Below, in pieces: positions 7,592-15,301 of a stretch of 38,160 nucleotides of DNA. Source of the DNA: Cellulomonas triticagri. GTDB taxonomy: Bacteria; Actinomycetota; Actinomycetes; Actinomycetales; Cellulomonadaceae. Position 1 is the first letter of the stretch; each line of letters begins with the position of its first letter. Below the pieces are notes generated by a model. That model worked only from the letters and a program-made list of their open reading frames with translations. It did not search any database and was not told the DNA's origin. A program made the position numbers and the translations under genes. The stretch lies in NCBI RefSeq assembly GCF_003696205.1, contig NZ_RFFI01000026.1, positions 1 to 38,160 on the forward strand, written 5' to 3'.

Positions 7592-8404
7592 GTGCCCGAC
7601 GCTCAGCGCCCGACGCTCGACCGGATGCTGTACCTGGACGACTCCGGGTCCTCGTTGAGCGGGCTCGTCGTCTACGGCTGGGTCGAGGTCGCGCCGTGCG
7701 ACTGGGGCTCCGCGCTCCGCGAGTGGCTGACGTTGCGGAAGGAGCTCGTCCGCGACTACCGCGTCCCGGTGACCGCCGAGCTCCACTGCACCGAGTACGT
7801 GCAGGGGCGCGGGGTCTCGGGCTTCGGTCACATCAGCACGAGTCCGCCCGCGCGGTTTCGAACGACCAGGGTCTCCGTGGACGGCGCGAACTCCGAGATG
7901 GTGCTCTGGAAGGACCTCGGCCGCGAGGTGGCCGAGCGCTGCTTGACCGTCCTGGCGCGCAGTCCGACGATGCGGGTGGGCGCGGTCTGGCAGCGGACGA
8001 CGGCGAAGGGCTCCGCCTACGCGGCTGAGAAGTACGCGCTGTACGAGCGGCTCATCTCGCGCCTCGACTCCGAGCTGCGCACGGATGGTTCCCTCGGCCT
8101 GGTCGCGATGGACGGTGACGATCCGCACTACCGGCAGGCGCACCGAGGGTTGAAGCTCGCGACGAGGCACCTCCTGGAGGATCCGTCATACCACGACAGC
8201 CGGATGTCGCAGTGGACGCAGATCGCCGATCTGGTGGCGTACTGCGCCTACCTCGCGGTGAACCGCCACGAGTCCCAGCGGTTCGGGTGGGACTGGTACG
8301 CGCGCTTCCTCGCGCCGCGGGACGTGCACCGTGGGCCGTTGCACCTGCCGGAGAAACAGCTAGACCCGCCATGTCCACGAGTGTGGGGCGGGTCCGCACC
8401 CTGA
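7592..8404 (+). CDS. DUF3800 domain-containing protein
   Basis: This is a 270-aa protein opening with MLYLDDSGSS, the acidic 'D-(D/E)-SG' signature at the start of DUF3800 proteins. They are predicted to have an RNase H-like fold and are common near mobile and defence genes. A later conserved part reads QIADLVAYCAYLAVNRHE (residues ~205-222), matching the C-terminal 'Q.aDlvay' region of the family. GTG 7592 is preceded by CAGGAG at 7581-7586. Frames extending upstream lack that support. The last dozen codons run through a GC-rich hairpin, so the extreme C-terminus may be non-native. It stands alone, and its biochemical function is unknown. Confidence 0.8.
   Translation: MPDAQRPTLDRMLYLDDSGSSLSGLVVYGWVEVAPCDWGSALREWLTLRKELVRDYRVPVTAELHCTEYVQGRGVSGFGHISTSPPARFRTTRVSVDGANSEMVLWKDLGREVAERCLTVLARSPTMRVGAVWQRTTAKGSAYAAEKYALYERLISRLDSELRTDGSLGLVAMDGDDPHYRQAHRGLKLATRHLLEDPSYHDSRMSQWTQIADLVAYCAYLAVNRHESQRFGWDWYARFLAPRDVHRGPLHLPEKQLDPPCPRVWGGSAP
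8363..8394 (+). terminator. Hairpin at the 3' end of the DUF3800 gene
   Basis: GACCCGCC (8363-8370) pairs with GGCGGGTC (8387-8394) across a 16-nt loop. It lies within the last codons of the gene. There is no T-tract, so a terminator role is possible but not certain. Confidence 0.4.
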
Positions 8405-8584
8405 CTGTACCTCCGGGTCGGCCTGGGGTCCAGTGAGCGGCGACGCTCCAGGCGCCCACCTCCGCGGGGCCTCAGCGCGGCACGCGCCCGTGACCAGACC
8501 GGAACGCTCGCGTGACCGTCCCGTGCTGGTTGCCCTGGTCACCGACCCGCCAGGCTGCTAGCCACCGGACGATGGAGGGGTCAC

Positions 8585-10183
8585 ATGAACGGCTGGTCGT
8601 CAGCAGGTGCTCGTCGCACTACCTCGGGGCGGAGGCGGGACCGTGCCGTCGCCGCGTCCGTCGCGCTCGCGGTGCTCGCGGCTCTCGGCGCGTGCAGCGC
8701 CGGTGGGTCGAGCGAGGCCACCTTCGCGGACGACGCGGCGCACGAGGAGCTCCTCGACCCCGCGCCGTGGCAGGGCGTCCCGCCGGAGACGCAGGAGGCG
8801 TACGACGACTCCCCGGAGCAGGCGTTCCAGGACGTGGCGACGAGCCCGCTGTCGACGTTCGCCTCCGACGTCGACACCGCGTCGTACAGCAACCTGCGCC
8901 GGCAGCTCACGCAGGGGGTCGCGCCGCAGGGCGTGCGGATCGAGGAGCTCGTCAACTACTTCGACTACGACTACCCGGCGCCCGCCGCCGACGCCGCCGA
9001 CCCGTTCACGGTGACGACCCAGGTCGCCGACGCGCCGTGGGCCCCCGACCACCAGCTCGCGATGATCGGGGTGCAGGCGACCGACGTGGTGCCGACGAGC
9101 CGGGGCAACAACATCGTCTTCCTGCTCGACGTGTCCGGGTCCATGGACGAGCCGGACAAGCTGCCGCTGCTCGCGGAGTCGTTTGCCCTCCTCGTCGAGC
9201 AGCTCGACGAGGACGACACCGTCTCGATCGTCACCTACGCCGGCAGCGACTCCGTGCTGGCCGACTCGGTGCCGGGCAGCGAGCACGACCAGCTCGTGCG
9301 GACCCTCCGCGAGCTCCGCGCCGGGGGATCGACCGGCGGGGCCGCGGGCCTGGAGACCGCCTACGCGCTCGCGACCGAGAACTTCGTCGACGGCGGCAAC
9401 AACCGGGTCGTCCTGGCCACCGACGGCGACTTCAACGTCGGGCCGTCCGGCCCCGAGGCGCTCACCGCCCTGATCGAGGAGCACGCCGCCACCGGGGTGC
9501 ACATCTCCGTCCTCGGGTTCGGCATGGGCAACCTCAAGGACGACACCATGGAAGCCATCGCCGACCACGGGAACGGCAACTACGCCTACATCGACACCCT
9601 CGAGGAGGCGCGCAAGGTCCTCGTCGACGAGTTCGACTCCACGATGGTCGTCGTCGCGCAGGACCTCAAGCTCCAGGTCGAGCTCAACCCCGCGACCGTC
9701 TCGCGGTACCGGCTGCTCGGCTACGACAACCGCCGCCTGGAGGACGAGGACTTCGACGACGACACGAAGGACGCCGGCGACGTCGGCGCCGGGCACTCCG
9801 TGACCGCGTTCTACGAGCTCGTCCCCGCCGGGGCCGAGGACGCCGACGACGACGACGGTCTCACCTACCAGCGGAGCAAGACCCGGGGCTCCAGCGACTT
9901 CCTCACGGTGCACGTGCGCTACAAGGAGCCCGGCGCGGCCGAGAGCACCGAGGTCGTCGTCCCCGCCGGCGCCGACACCTACACCCGGCGGCCCGGCACC
10001 GACTTCCGGTTCGCGTCGGCCGTCGTCGAGTTCGGACTCGTCGCCGGCGGGTCCGCGTACGCCGACGGCGCGGACACCGCCCGCGCCCGCGAGCGGGCGC
10101 AGACCGCGCTCGGGGAGGACCCGTACGGGCTGCGGACGGAGTTCGTAGGGCTGGTGGAGCGGTACGAGGAGGTCGCCGGCTGA
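8585..10183 (+). CDS. YfbK-like VWA-domain lipoprotein
   Basis: This 532-aa exported protein has a basic N-terminus and a lipobox LGAC with Cys37. It then follows the YfbK/YfbK-like order: an N-terminal von Willebrand-associated segment (TFASDVDTASYSNLRR), a VWA domain with an intact MIDAS motif DVSGSMD near residue 182 and ATDGDFN about 100 residues later, and a DUF3520-like C-terminal domain ending in REL/GLRTEFVGLV-type sequence. ATG 8585 has GGAGGGG at a good distance. The protein probably sits on the outer face of the membrane and binds a divalent cation and protein partners. Its role in any actinobacterium is not established to my knowledge. A run of small membrane-protein genes follows. 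Confidence 0.9.
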   Translation: MNGWSSAGARRTTSGRRRDRAVAASVALAVLAALGACSAGGSSEATFADDAAHEELLDPAPWQGVPPETQEAYDDSPEQAFQDVATSPLSTFASDVDTASYSNLRRQLTQGVAPQGVRIEELVNYFDYDYPAPAADAADPFTVTTQVADAPWAPDHQLAMIGVQATDVVPTSRGNNIVFLLDVSGSMDEPDKLPLLAESFALLVEQLDEDDTVSIVTYAGSDSVLADSVPGSEHDQLVRTLRELRAGGSTGGAAGLETAYALATENFVDGGNNRVVLATDGDFNVGPSGPEALTALIEEHAATGVHISVLGFGMGNLKDDTMEAIADHGNGNYAYIDTLEEARKVLVDEFDSTMVVVAQDLKLQVELNPATVSRYRLLGYDNRRLEDEDFDDDTKDAGDVGAGHSVTAFYELVPAGAEDADDDDGLTYQRSKTRGSSDFLTVHVRYKEPGAAESTEVVVPAGADTYTRRPGTDFRFASAVVEFGLVAGGSAYADGADTARARERAQTALGEDPYGLRTEFVGLVERYEEVAG

Positions 10184-10379
10184 TCTCCCGCCGGCAGGCG
10201 GCGCCGCACGGGTCGCCCGTCCGGGTGAAATGCCCGGTTCGTCCGGCCGGGTGACGGCCGACCAGGCAGAGTGCAGGCACGGGTCGGCGACGGAGGGCGG
10301 ACGGCGTGCAGGGTGCTGAGGGCGGGAGCGTCCCCGTCGGCCCGCGCCTGGCGCTCGTGACGTGCCCGCGGCGGCGGCG

Positions 10380-10646
10380 ATGACCACCACCCGCGACGTC
10401 CTGCTGTTCCTCGGCATCACCAAGGCCCGCGGCCCGCTGCCGCACTGGGGGCTGTACGCCACCCTCGCGGTCTGCGAGGTGGTCGTGCTCGCCGCCGGTG
10501 CCGCCGTAGGGGCACCCACCTGGCTGCTCGTGCTGCTCGGTCTCCTGACCGTGCTCATGGCGGCACTCGGGGTCGTGTCACACCGGCAGCGGCGCCGCGC
10601 GGGGCAGGACGGCGACCGCGGTCACGGTTCCCGGACGACCCCGTGA
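10380..10646 (+). CDS. Small two-TM membrane protein
   Basis: This 88-aa protein has two hydrophobic segments (about residues 24-40 and 42-62) and a basic, polar C-terminus (RQRRRAGQDGDRGHG). ATG 10380 was chosen over GTG 10362, since the latter only adds Met-Pro-Ala repeats; neither has a strong ribosome site. The stop overlaps the next start (GTGA at 10643). No family is recognised. It begins a run of tightly linked small membrane-protein genes behind the VWA lipoprotein gene. Confidence 0.6.
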   Translation: MTTTRDVLLFLGITKARGPLPHWGLYATLAVCEVVVLAAGAAVGAPTWLLVLLGLLTVLMAALGVVSHRQRRRAGQDGDRGHGSRTTP

Positions 10647-10834
10647 CCGGGACGGGTGGCGGCAGCATCTCGGCGGCCGAGGCGGCGGTGGCCGTGGCGC
10701 TCGTCCTGCTGGCGGCGTGGCTGCTCTTCCGGTTCCGCGACGACCCGCCGCGGCGCCGCCGGGTCCAGGTGACGGCCGCCGTCGTGGGCTTCGTGGCGGT
10801 GGCGTTCTTCGCGGTCCGGTCGCTGACGTCATGA
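10643..10834 (+). CDS. Small membrane protein, 63 aa
   Basis: GTG 10643 overlaps the preceding stop by 4 bp. The product has two hydrophobic helices (residues ~11-28 and ~43-60) separated by a strongly basic stretch FRDDPPRRRRVQ, which is likely cytoplasmic. No family is recognised. Coupled translation with its neighbour supports it as a real gene. Confidence 0.55.
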   Translation: MTGTGGGSISAAEAAVAVALVLLAAWLLFRFRDDPPRRRRVQVTAAVVGFVAVAFFAVRSLTS

Positions 10835-10859
10835 CAGCTCTGCGGGGAAGGAGTGTCGC

Positions 10860-10949
10860 GTGACGGTCTCCTGGCCGGCTCTGCTCACCGGGGTGGGCTG
10901 GATGGCGCTCGGTGCGCTGTCCCCTCGGCCTGGACCGGTGACGGCGTGA
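10860..10949 (+). CDS. 29-codon microprotein or leader ORF
   Basis: GTG 10860 lies 7 nt after a strong ribosome site (GGAAGGAG at 10845-10852) and reads 29 codons: a hydrophobic stretch WPALLTGVGWMALGAL, then a Pro-rich end. Its TGA (10947-10949) overlaps the GTG of the next gene, the same GTGA arrangement used by its neighbours. It may be a membrane microprotein or serve only to couple translation of the next gene, which lacks its own ribosome site. The evidence is the start signal and coupling; no homology is known. Confidence 0.45.
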   Translation: MTVSWPALLTGVGWMALGALSPRPGPVTA

Positions 10950-11470
10950 AGCGCGATCTGCCGCTCTGGTTGATGGTGGCGGCGAGCACCTTCGGGCTGG
11001 TCGCGGTCGTGATCGTCGTGGTCGCGGGGTACGACGGGCCGTCGCTGCCGGCGGCGCTCGGCGCTGCCGTCGTCCTCATCGCCGGGTGGACGGCGGTCGC
11101 CGCCCGGGCCCGCCAGGGGCGACAGGACGATCACGGTGTCGCCGGGCCGACCGTGCCGGGTCCGCCCGCGCGCCTCGTGCTGTCCCGTGGCGACGACTCA
11201 GCCGGCATGCTGCGGCGCATCCGCGTCACGGTCGACGGGGAACCGGTGGCACTCCTGAAGCCCCGCACCGTGGCGGAGGTCGACGTGCCGCCGGGCCGGC
11301 ACCGCGTGCGCGCGTCGATGGACTGGACGACGTCCCGGCCGATGGACCTCGACCTCGTCCCGGGCGAGCGCGTCGAGATCAGGACCGGGCTGCCGTTCTC
11401 CGGGACCTGGAGGATGGTCACGGCGCCGGACGACACCCTGACGATCGAGCGAGTGGGGCGCAGGCGGTGA
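10946..11470 (+). CDS. Two-TM protein with C-terminal beta-rich domain
   Basis: This is a 174-aa protein. Two membrane helices (residues ~7-27 and ~33-50) are followed by a linker, then a domain of about 100 residues with IRVTVDGEPVALLKPRTVAEVDVPPGRHRVRASMDW, a pattern seen in PEGA-like beta-sandwich modules that present a 'glycine-proline-G-x-h' turn. The start GTG 10946 overlaps the 29-codon ORF stop, and the stop overlaps the next start. I do not recognise a named family. A cytoplasmic or surface beta domain anchored by two helices is what the sequence shows. Confidence 0.65.
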   Translation: MKRDLPLWLMVAASTFGLVAVVIVVVAGYDGPSLPAALGAAVVLIAGWTAVAARARQGRQDDHGVAGPTVPGPPARLVLSRGDDSAGMLRRIRVTVDGEPVALLKPRTVAEVDVPPGRHRVRASMDWTTSRPMDLDLVPGERVEIRTGLPFSGTWRMVTAPDDTLTIERVGRRR

Positions 11471-11886
11471 CGGGGCACGACGGGCGCCGCTCGTCCGTCC
11501 TCATGGCGTTCTGGGCGGGCATCGTCGCGTTCTGCGCGGCCGGCGTGGTCCTGTCCGCGGTCACCGGGCAGCAAGGCTGGGCCACCGTGTCCGTGACCGC
11601 CACCGGGGTGGTGGTCGTGACGCGCGTCGTGGACCGACTCACCGAGCGCGGGCGCCGGGTGCTGGACGTGGTCGCGATCGTCCTGTTCGCGGCGGCGCTC
11701 GTCGGGGTCGTCGTGGTGCTGGCCGTCACCCACGGCCTCGCGGACGCCTGGTACCTCGTCGTGCTCGCCGCGGTCGCGCTGGGCGGGGTCGTCCTCGGCG
11801 TGCGGGTCCGCCGGCGCCGGGAGGCGGACGCGCCGCCCCGCGTCGAGGTGGCCCGCCGCGCACGACGGAGGAGGACGGCGCCGTGA
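11467..11886 (+). CDS. Four-TM small membrane protein
   Basis: This 139-aa protein has four hydrophobic segments (about residues 11-31, 37-52, 66-86 and 92-110) and a highly basic tail rich in Arg. GTG 11467 overlaps the preceding stop by 4 bp. It is the last member of the small membrane-protein chain. No family is recognised, and no terminator is obvious before the tRNA gene. Confidence 0.6.
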   Translation: MTGHDGRRSSVLMAFWAGIVAFCAAGVVLSAVTGQQGWATVSVTATGVVVVTRVVDRLTERGRRVLDVVAIVLFAAALVGVVVVLAVTHGLADAWYLVVLAAVALGGVVLGVRVRRRREADAPPRVEVARRARRRRTAP

Positions 11887-12037
11887 CCGAACCGTCGCCG
11901 CGATGACAGCAGCTGGTCTGACGCCCGCCCGACGAGGCGGTACCTTCGACTTCGTCGACCTCGGAGCGGTCTCACGCCTGCCCCGGACGACGCGGGAGCT
12001 GTCCCGGGGATCCCACCGATGATCCCCCTCACCTCCC

Positions 12038-12110
12038 GGGCCTCTAGCTCAACTGGCAGAGCAGCGGACTTTTAATCCGCGGGTTGTGGGTTCGATCCCC
12101 ACGGGGCCCA
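12038..12110 (+). tRNA. tRNA-Lys (anticodon UUU)
   Basis: A complete 73-nt cloverleaf. Acceptor stem GGGCCTC/GGGGCCC (one G-T wobble), D-stem GCTC/GAGC, anticodon stem GCGGA/TCCGC around loop CTTTTAA with anticodon TTT at 12071-12073, and T-stem GTGGG/CCCAC with TTCGATC. The discriminator is A at 12110. The following bases are CCG, so the 3' CCA is not fully encoded and must be added after transcription. Confidence 0.97.
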
Positions 12111-12121
12111 CCGACAGGCAC

Positions 12122-12137
12122 GGGAGCGACGGCTCCC
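12122..12137 (+). terminator. Short hairpin after tRNA-Lys
   Basis: GGGAGC-GACG-GCTCCC is a perfect 6-bp stem beginning 12 nt after the tRNA, followed by CTAGT rather than a T-run. It is a plausible tRNA terminator, and could also serve the leftward HEPN-like gene. Confidence 0.45.
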
Positions 12138-12147
12138 TAGTCGGCGC

Positions 12148-12558
12148 TCACCGTCGGCGGATGCGCTCCATCGCCACGACCAGCGCACCCGCGTGGTGCA
12201 GCATCGAAGCCACGGTCTCGGCGGTGAGGTACGTCGTCCCGTAGTGCGCGGTCGGCTTGTGCTCGAGGACGCGCCCGAGGTGCCGCGCGAGGTCCGGACC
12301 GTCGGGACGGATGGTCTTGAGCAGGTCGGGGGCGAGGTCGTGGTCCTTGCCGCGGGCGTACTCCCCGAGCGCCGTCCCGCAGATGGCGTCGGACGCGGCG
12401 ATCGCCGCCAGCACCGCGAGCCCACCGGCGACCTGCCGCTCGGCGGGGTCCTCCCCGATGACGAGCTCACCGACCTGCAGGTACTGGCGCGCGGTCGCCG
12501 CGCGGACGGCGACCTCGCCCGGCGTGATGACCCGGGTGCTGGGTCGGCGCGGCGTCAA
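12148..12558 (-). CDS. HEPN-like protein, putative toxin partner of MNT
   Basis: This 136-aa, mainly helical protein is encoded directly after a nucleotidyltransferase gene. Its TTG start (12558) overlaps that gene's stop (TTGA). Features fitting a HEPN domain are an N-terminal helix with ARQYLQVGELV, a central AAIAASDAICG helix typical of HEPN/MNT partners, and a late basic segment (RVLEHKPTAHYG) with Arg and His where HEPN RNases carry R-x(4-6)-H. The exact spacing is not canonical, so RNase activity is uncertain. In such pairs the HEPN protein is usually the toxin. The start codon choice is moderate, since no better start lies nearby. Confidence 0.6.
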   Translation of the reverse strand: MTPRRPSTRVITPGEVAVRAATARQYLQVGELVIGEDPAERQVAGGLAVLAAIAASDAICGTALGEYARGKDHDLAPDLLKTIRPDGPDLARHLGRVLEHKPTAHYGTTYLTAETVASMLHHAGALVVAMERIRRR

Positions 12559-13181
12559 CGGGCCCGCTTCCCGAGGTACCGCGCGACGTCCGGGCCCGCC
12601 AGTGTGATCGCGTCGTCCGCGAACGATGCGACGATCGGGTCGTCCTGGTCACGGGCGGCAGCGAGGAGCGCCGGGGTCGTCAGGTACACCCCCACCGGAC
12701 GCCCGGTCCACCGATGGACGTGCTCGACGACCGACGCGCGGAGGTTGTCGGCGCGGTCATCCCGCTCCGGCACGACCACGAGAAGGTCGACGTCCGAGTC
12801 GGGCCCCGCGTCGCCTCGCGCCACGGACCCGAAGATGGCGACCGTGACACCTCCACCGGGGTGGAGCACCGCGACGAGGTCGACCAGGCGGTCGCGGAGA
12901 AGCGTCCAGGGGTCGAGCGCCCGGAAGGCGGCGTCGACCGCCGGGAAGGTGAGGTGATCGGTGTTGAGCCGGTAGACGCTCGCGGACCCGACGGTCTCCA
13001 CCGTGACGATGCCGAACTCCACGAGTCGGCCGAGCGCGTACCGGATGCCGCGCACCGAGCCCATGTGGGCGACGCGCGCGACCTGCTCGCCGGTCAAGGG
13101 GCGGCCCGCCGTCCACAGCGCACGGAGGACCACGGCGTCCAGGCCGCTGCCGAAGACGCGCTCAGGAGCCCGCCAGTCCAT
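12555..13181 (-). CDS. Winged-helix/MNT nucleotidyltransferase, putative antitoxin
   Basis: This is a 208-aa protein of two parts. Residues ~10-75 form a winged helix-turn-helix (LTGEQVARVAHMGSVRGIRYAL then a wing VETVGSASVYRL). Residues ~105-190 are a minimal nucleotidyltransferase with GSVARGDAG at 118 and the Asp pair D130/D132 (SDVD). A clear third acidic residue is not visible in the later strand (GRPVGVYL). In HEPN/MNT modules this subunit neutralises the HEPN partner, in studied cases by AMPylation. ATG 13181 is preceded by GGGAGG. The DNA-binding domain plus tandem palindromes upstream suggest it represses its own promoter. Confidence 0.75.
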   Translation of the reverse strand: MDWRAPERVFGSGLDAVVLRALWTAGRPLTGEQVARVAHMGSVRGIRYALGRLVEFGIVTVETVGSASVYRLNTDHLTFPAVDAAFRALDPWTLLRDRLVDLVAVLHPGGGVTVAIFGSVARGDAGPDSDVDLLVVVPERDDRADNLRASVVEHVHRWTGRPVGVYLTTPALLAAARDQDDPIVASFADDAITLAGPDVARYLGKRAR

Positions 13182-13210
13182 CGAGCCTCCCGGCAGCAGA
13201 TGTCCGATGT

Positions 13211-13245
13211 CGGCAGCATCCTGCCGGTGTCGGCAAGATGTTGCC
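13211..13245. promoter_or_regulatory. Two tandem inverted repeats upstream of the MNT gene
   Basis: CGGCAG-CATC-CTGCCG (13211-13226) and GGCAA-GATG-TTGCC (13232-13245) share the GGCAnnnnnnTGCC layout with 4-bp spacers and have centres 20 bp apart, about two helical turns. They lie 30-65 bp upstream of the MNT start and 58-92 bp upstream of the divergent acetyltransferase start. They are good candidates for autoregulatory sites of the wHTH-MNT protein. Confidence 0.55.
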
Positions 13246-13302
13246 ACCGCCTTCCGCCATGAGGCAAGACCGCGCTCCGAAGCCGGGTGCTGTACTACCC
13301 CC

Positions 13303-13914
13303 GTGGACAACAGCGAACGCATGGCCGCGGGCCTGATCTACGACCCCAACCAGGGCGACCTCGCCGCCGAGCAGACGCAGGCGCTGGAGCTCCTGTACGA
13401 CTACAACGCCACCCGCCCCTCGCAGGGCGCGCGCCGGGCGGAGCTGCTGCGGGAGATGTTCGCCTCGGTGGGCGCCGACGCGTACATCGAGCCCCCGCTG
13501 CACGCGAACTGGGCGGGGCGGCACGTGCACCTGGGCGAGCGGTTCTACGCGAACTTCAACCTGACCCTGGTGGACGACGGCCCGATCCGGATCGGTGACC
13601 ACGTGATGATCGGCCCGAACGTCACGATCACCACGGCGGGGCACCCGCTGGAGCCGGGGCTGCGGCGGCAGGCCGCGCAGTTCAACATCCCCGTCACGAT
13701 CGGCGACAACGTGTGGATCGGGTCCGGGGTGTCGATCATGCCGGGCGTGACGATCGGTCACGACTCGGTGATCGGCGCCGGGTCGGTCGTGACGAGGGAC
13801 ATCCCGTCCGGGGTGGTGGCCGTGGGGTCGCCGTGCCGGGTGGTGCGGGAGATCGGCGAGCACGACCGGGAGTTCTACTGGCGGGACCGGCGGATCGACG
13901 TCGACATCCCCTGA
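13303..13914 (+). CDS. Maltose/galactoside O-acetyltransferase-like (hexapeptide repeat)
   Basis: This is a 203-aa left-handed beta-helix acetyltransferase of the LacA/Maa family, which transfers acetyl from acetyl-CoA to sugars. It has the N-terminal Mac-type segment (ERMAAGLIYDP), an active-site His region (ITTAGHPLEP, residues ~108-117), hexapeptide repeats (VTIGDNVWIGSGVSIMPGV, ending VAVGSPCRVVR) and normal length. GTG 13303 is chosen because it gives the family's usual N-terminus. No Shine-Dalgarno sequence is visible, so it may be leaderless, though no ideal -10 box is present. The physiological acceptor is unknown. Confidence 0.9.
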   Translation: MDNSERMAAGLIYDPNQGDLAAEQTQALELLYDYNATRPSQGARRAELLREMFASVGADAYIEPPLHANWAGRHVHLGERFYANFNLTLVDDGPIRIGDHVMIGPNVTITTAGHPLEPGLRRQAAQFNIPVTIGDNVWIGSGVSIMPGVTIGHDSVIGAGSVVTRDIPSGVVAVGSPCRVVREIGEHDREFYWRDRRIDVDIP

Positions 13915-13935
13915 CGCCACGCCGCGGCCCGGCTG

Positions 13936-15276
13936 TCAGGCGTCGGGGAGCAGCGCCCGGTACGCGTCGCGCAGGTCGGCGGGTGCCCGCCGGACGACCT
14001 TCTCGGGCTCGTGCGTCCCGGTCCGGCCCCAGATCGCGTGGACGACGTGCTGCCAGGTCCAGTCCGCGAGGTCGGGGTCGTCCGCGGCGACCCGGGCCCG
14101 GGCGGCGGCGAGCGCGGTCAGCGCCTCCGGGGTGCCAGCGAGCGCCGGGGCGCCGGTGATCGGGGCGAGCTCCTGGATGTGCTGCACGCAGGTGACGAGC
14201 AGCGCGACGGCGTCGGGGGTCAGCCCGTGCCGCTGCACGTAGGCGCTGACGAGGCGACCGTGGACGGCCTGGTGCTCGTCGTCGCAGAGCGCGAGGTACG
14301 CGTGGGCGAGCGCGAGGTGCTGCTGGTGGTCGTCGCCGAGCAGCAGGGCGCCGACGGCGAAGGTGCCGGGCATCGCCGGGTCCTCCTCGTCGACGTTCTC
14401 GTACCAGGCGTCCTCGCGCATCGCGGCGCGGGCGTAGTCGGCGATCAGGGGGCGCAGGTCGGGGTGCGCGGCCGCGGCGGCGAACAGCTGGTGCACGCCC
14501 TTGCGGGGCAGCCCGCGCACCGGCAGGTAGACCTTCTCGAGTCCGCGGAAGTCCAGGGCGTAGGAGTGCGGGAACCCGGTGCGCAGCAGCCGGACCAGCC
14601 AGGTCAGCGCGGCGCGGTACGCCTCGGGCGTCGCGGTCCGCATCGTGATCCGGATGGTCGCGAAGGCGTCGTTCGCGGTGCAGGTGACGTGGGCGTCGCG
14701 GTACCCCGCGACGTCGGCGGGCAACGTGCCGGTGCCGTGCTTCTTCAGGCGGGCGGGCTCGGTGCTGCCGAGCAGGGTGGCCCAGCGGAAGATCTCGTCG
14801 GCGGTGAGGCTCTCGTAGCTCGCGCCGAACCGGCGGTACCCGACGGCCAGCCAGCAGGCGTACCGCAGCCACGCGTCGTCCAGGTGCGCGCGGTCCACGC
14901 CCGCGCGCAGCGCCCACGGCGGGGCGTCCCACTCGTCGCCGGGCGGGCGGACGAAGAACTGGTCGCGCACGACCGTCTCCACCCACCGCCGGGCGGGCTC
15001 GGCGACGACCCACCACGCGGTGGCGACCCGCAGCCGCTCGGACAGCGCGACCAGCGCCTCGACGTCGAAGTCCTCGGCGGTCGCCCGGGCGAGGGCGTGC
15101 GCGAGGACGTCCCCGGCGAGGATCGACCGGCCGTCCACGACGACGACGTACCGCGACGCGTCGACCTGCACGACCTGGGCGGTGCCCTCGCGCACCTGCT
15201 GCCCGGCCTCGGCGAACAGCGGCCGCAGGCCGGGATCGGTCAGGGTGTCGTCGTGCAGCAGCAGGTCACGGGGCAC
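13936..15276 (-). CDS. Uncharacterised 446-aa protein
   Basis: This is a long, soluble, mostly helical protein with no signal peptide, membrane segment or motif that I recognise. The middle contains WATLLGSTEPARLKKHG and a Trp/Tyr-rich region. The C-terminal half has AHAYLALCDDEHQAVHGR followed by HGLTPDAVALL. GTG 15276 has a TACAGT box 7 nt upstream, so the gene appears leaderless even though the PH-domain gene ends only 25 nt before it on the same strand. It may therefore be transcribed both alone and from the upstream gene. The coding frame is strongly supported by GC3 bias. Function unknown. Confidence 0.75.
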   Translation of the reverse strand: MPRDLLLHDDTLTDPGLRPLFAEAGQQVREGTAQVVQVDASRYVVVVDGRSILAGDVLAHALARATAEDFDVEALVALSERLRVATAWWVVAEPARRWVETVVRDQFFVRPPGDEWDAPPWALRAGVDRAHLDDAWLRYACWLAVGYRRFGASYESLTADEIFRWATLLGSTEPARLKKHGTGTLPADVAGYRDAHVTCTANDAFATIRITMRTATPEAYRAALTWLVRLLRTGFPHSYALDFRGLEKVYLPVRGLPRKGVHQLFAAAAAHPDLRPLIADYARAAMREDAWYENVDEEDPAMPGTFAVGALLLGDDHQQHLALAHAYLALCDDEHQAVHGRLVSAYVQRHGLTPDAVALLVTCVQHIQELAPITGAPALAGTPEALTALAAARARVAADDPDLADWTWQHVVHAIWGRTGTHEPEKVVRRAPADLRDAYRALLPDA

Positions 15277-15283
15277 GTGGCCG

Positions 15284-15289
15284 ACTGTA
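15284..15289 (-). promoter_or_regulatory. -10 box, leaderless start of the 446-aa protein gene
   Basis: TACAGT on the minus strand ends 7 nt before GTG 15276. It is the same hexamer as at 6795 and 24751. Confidence 0.45.
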
Positions 15290-15301
15290 CGGGCCGCTCC
15301 C

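Noticed and set aside
12038-13914. Integrated island with attachment repeats at tRNA-Lys
   Set aside because: I found no second copy of the tRNA 3' end and no integrase in the window, so the neighbouring HEPN/MNT pair cannot be called an integrated element.
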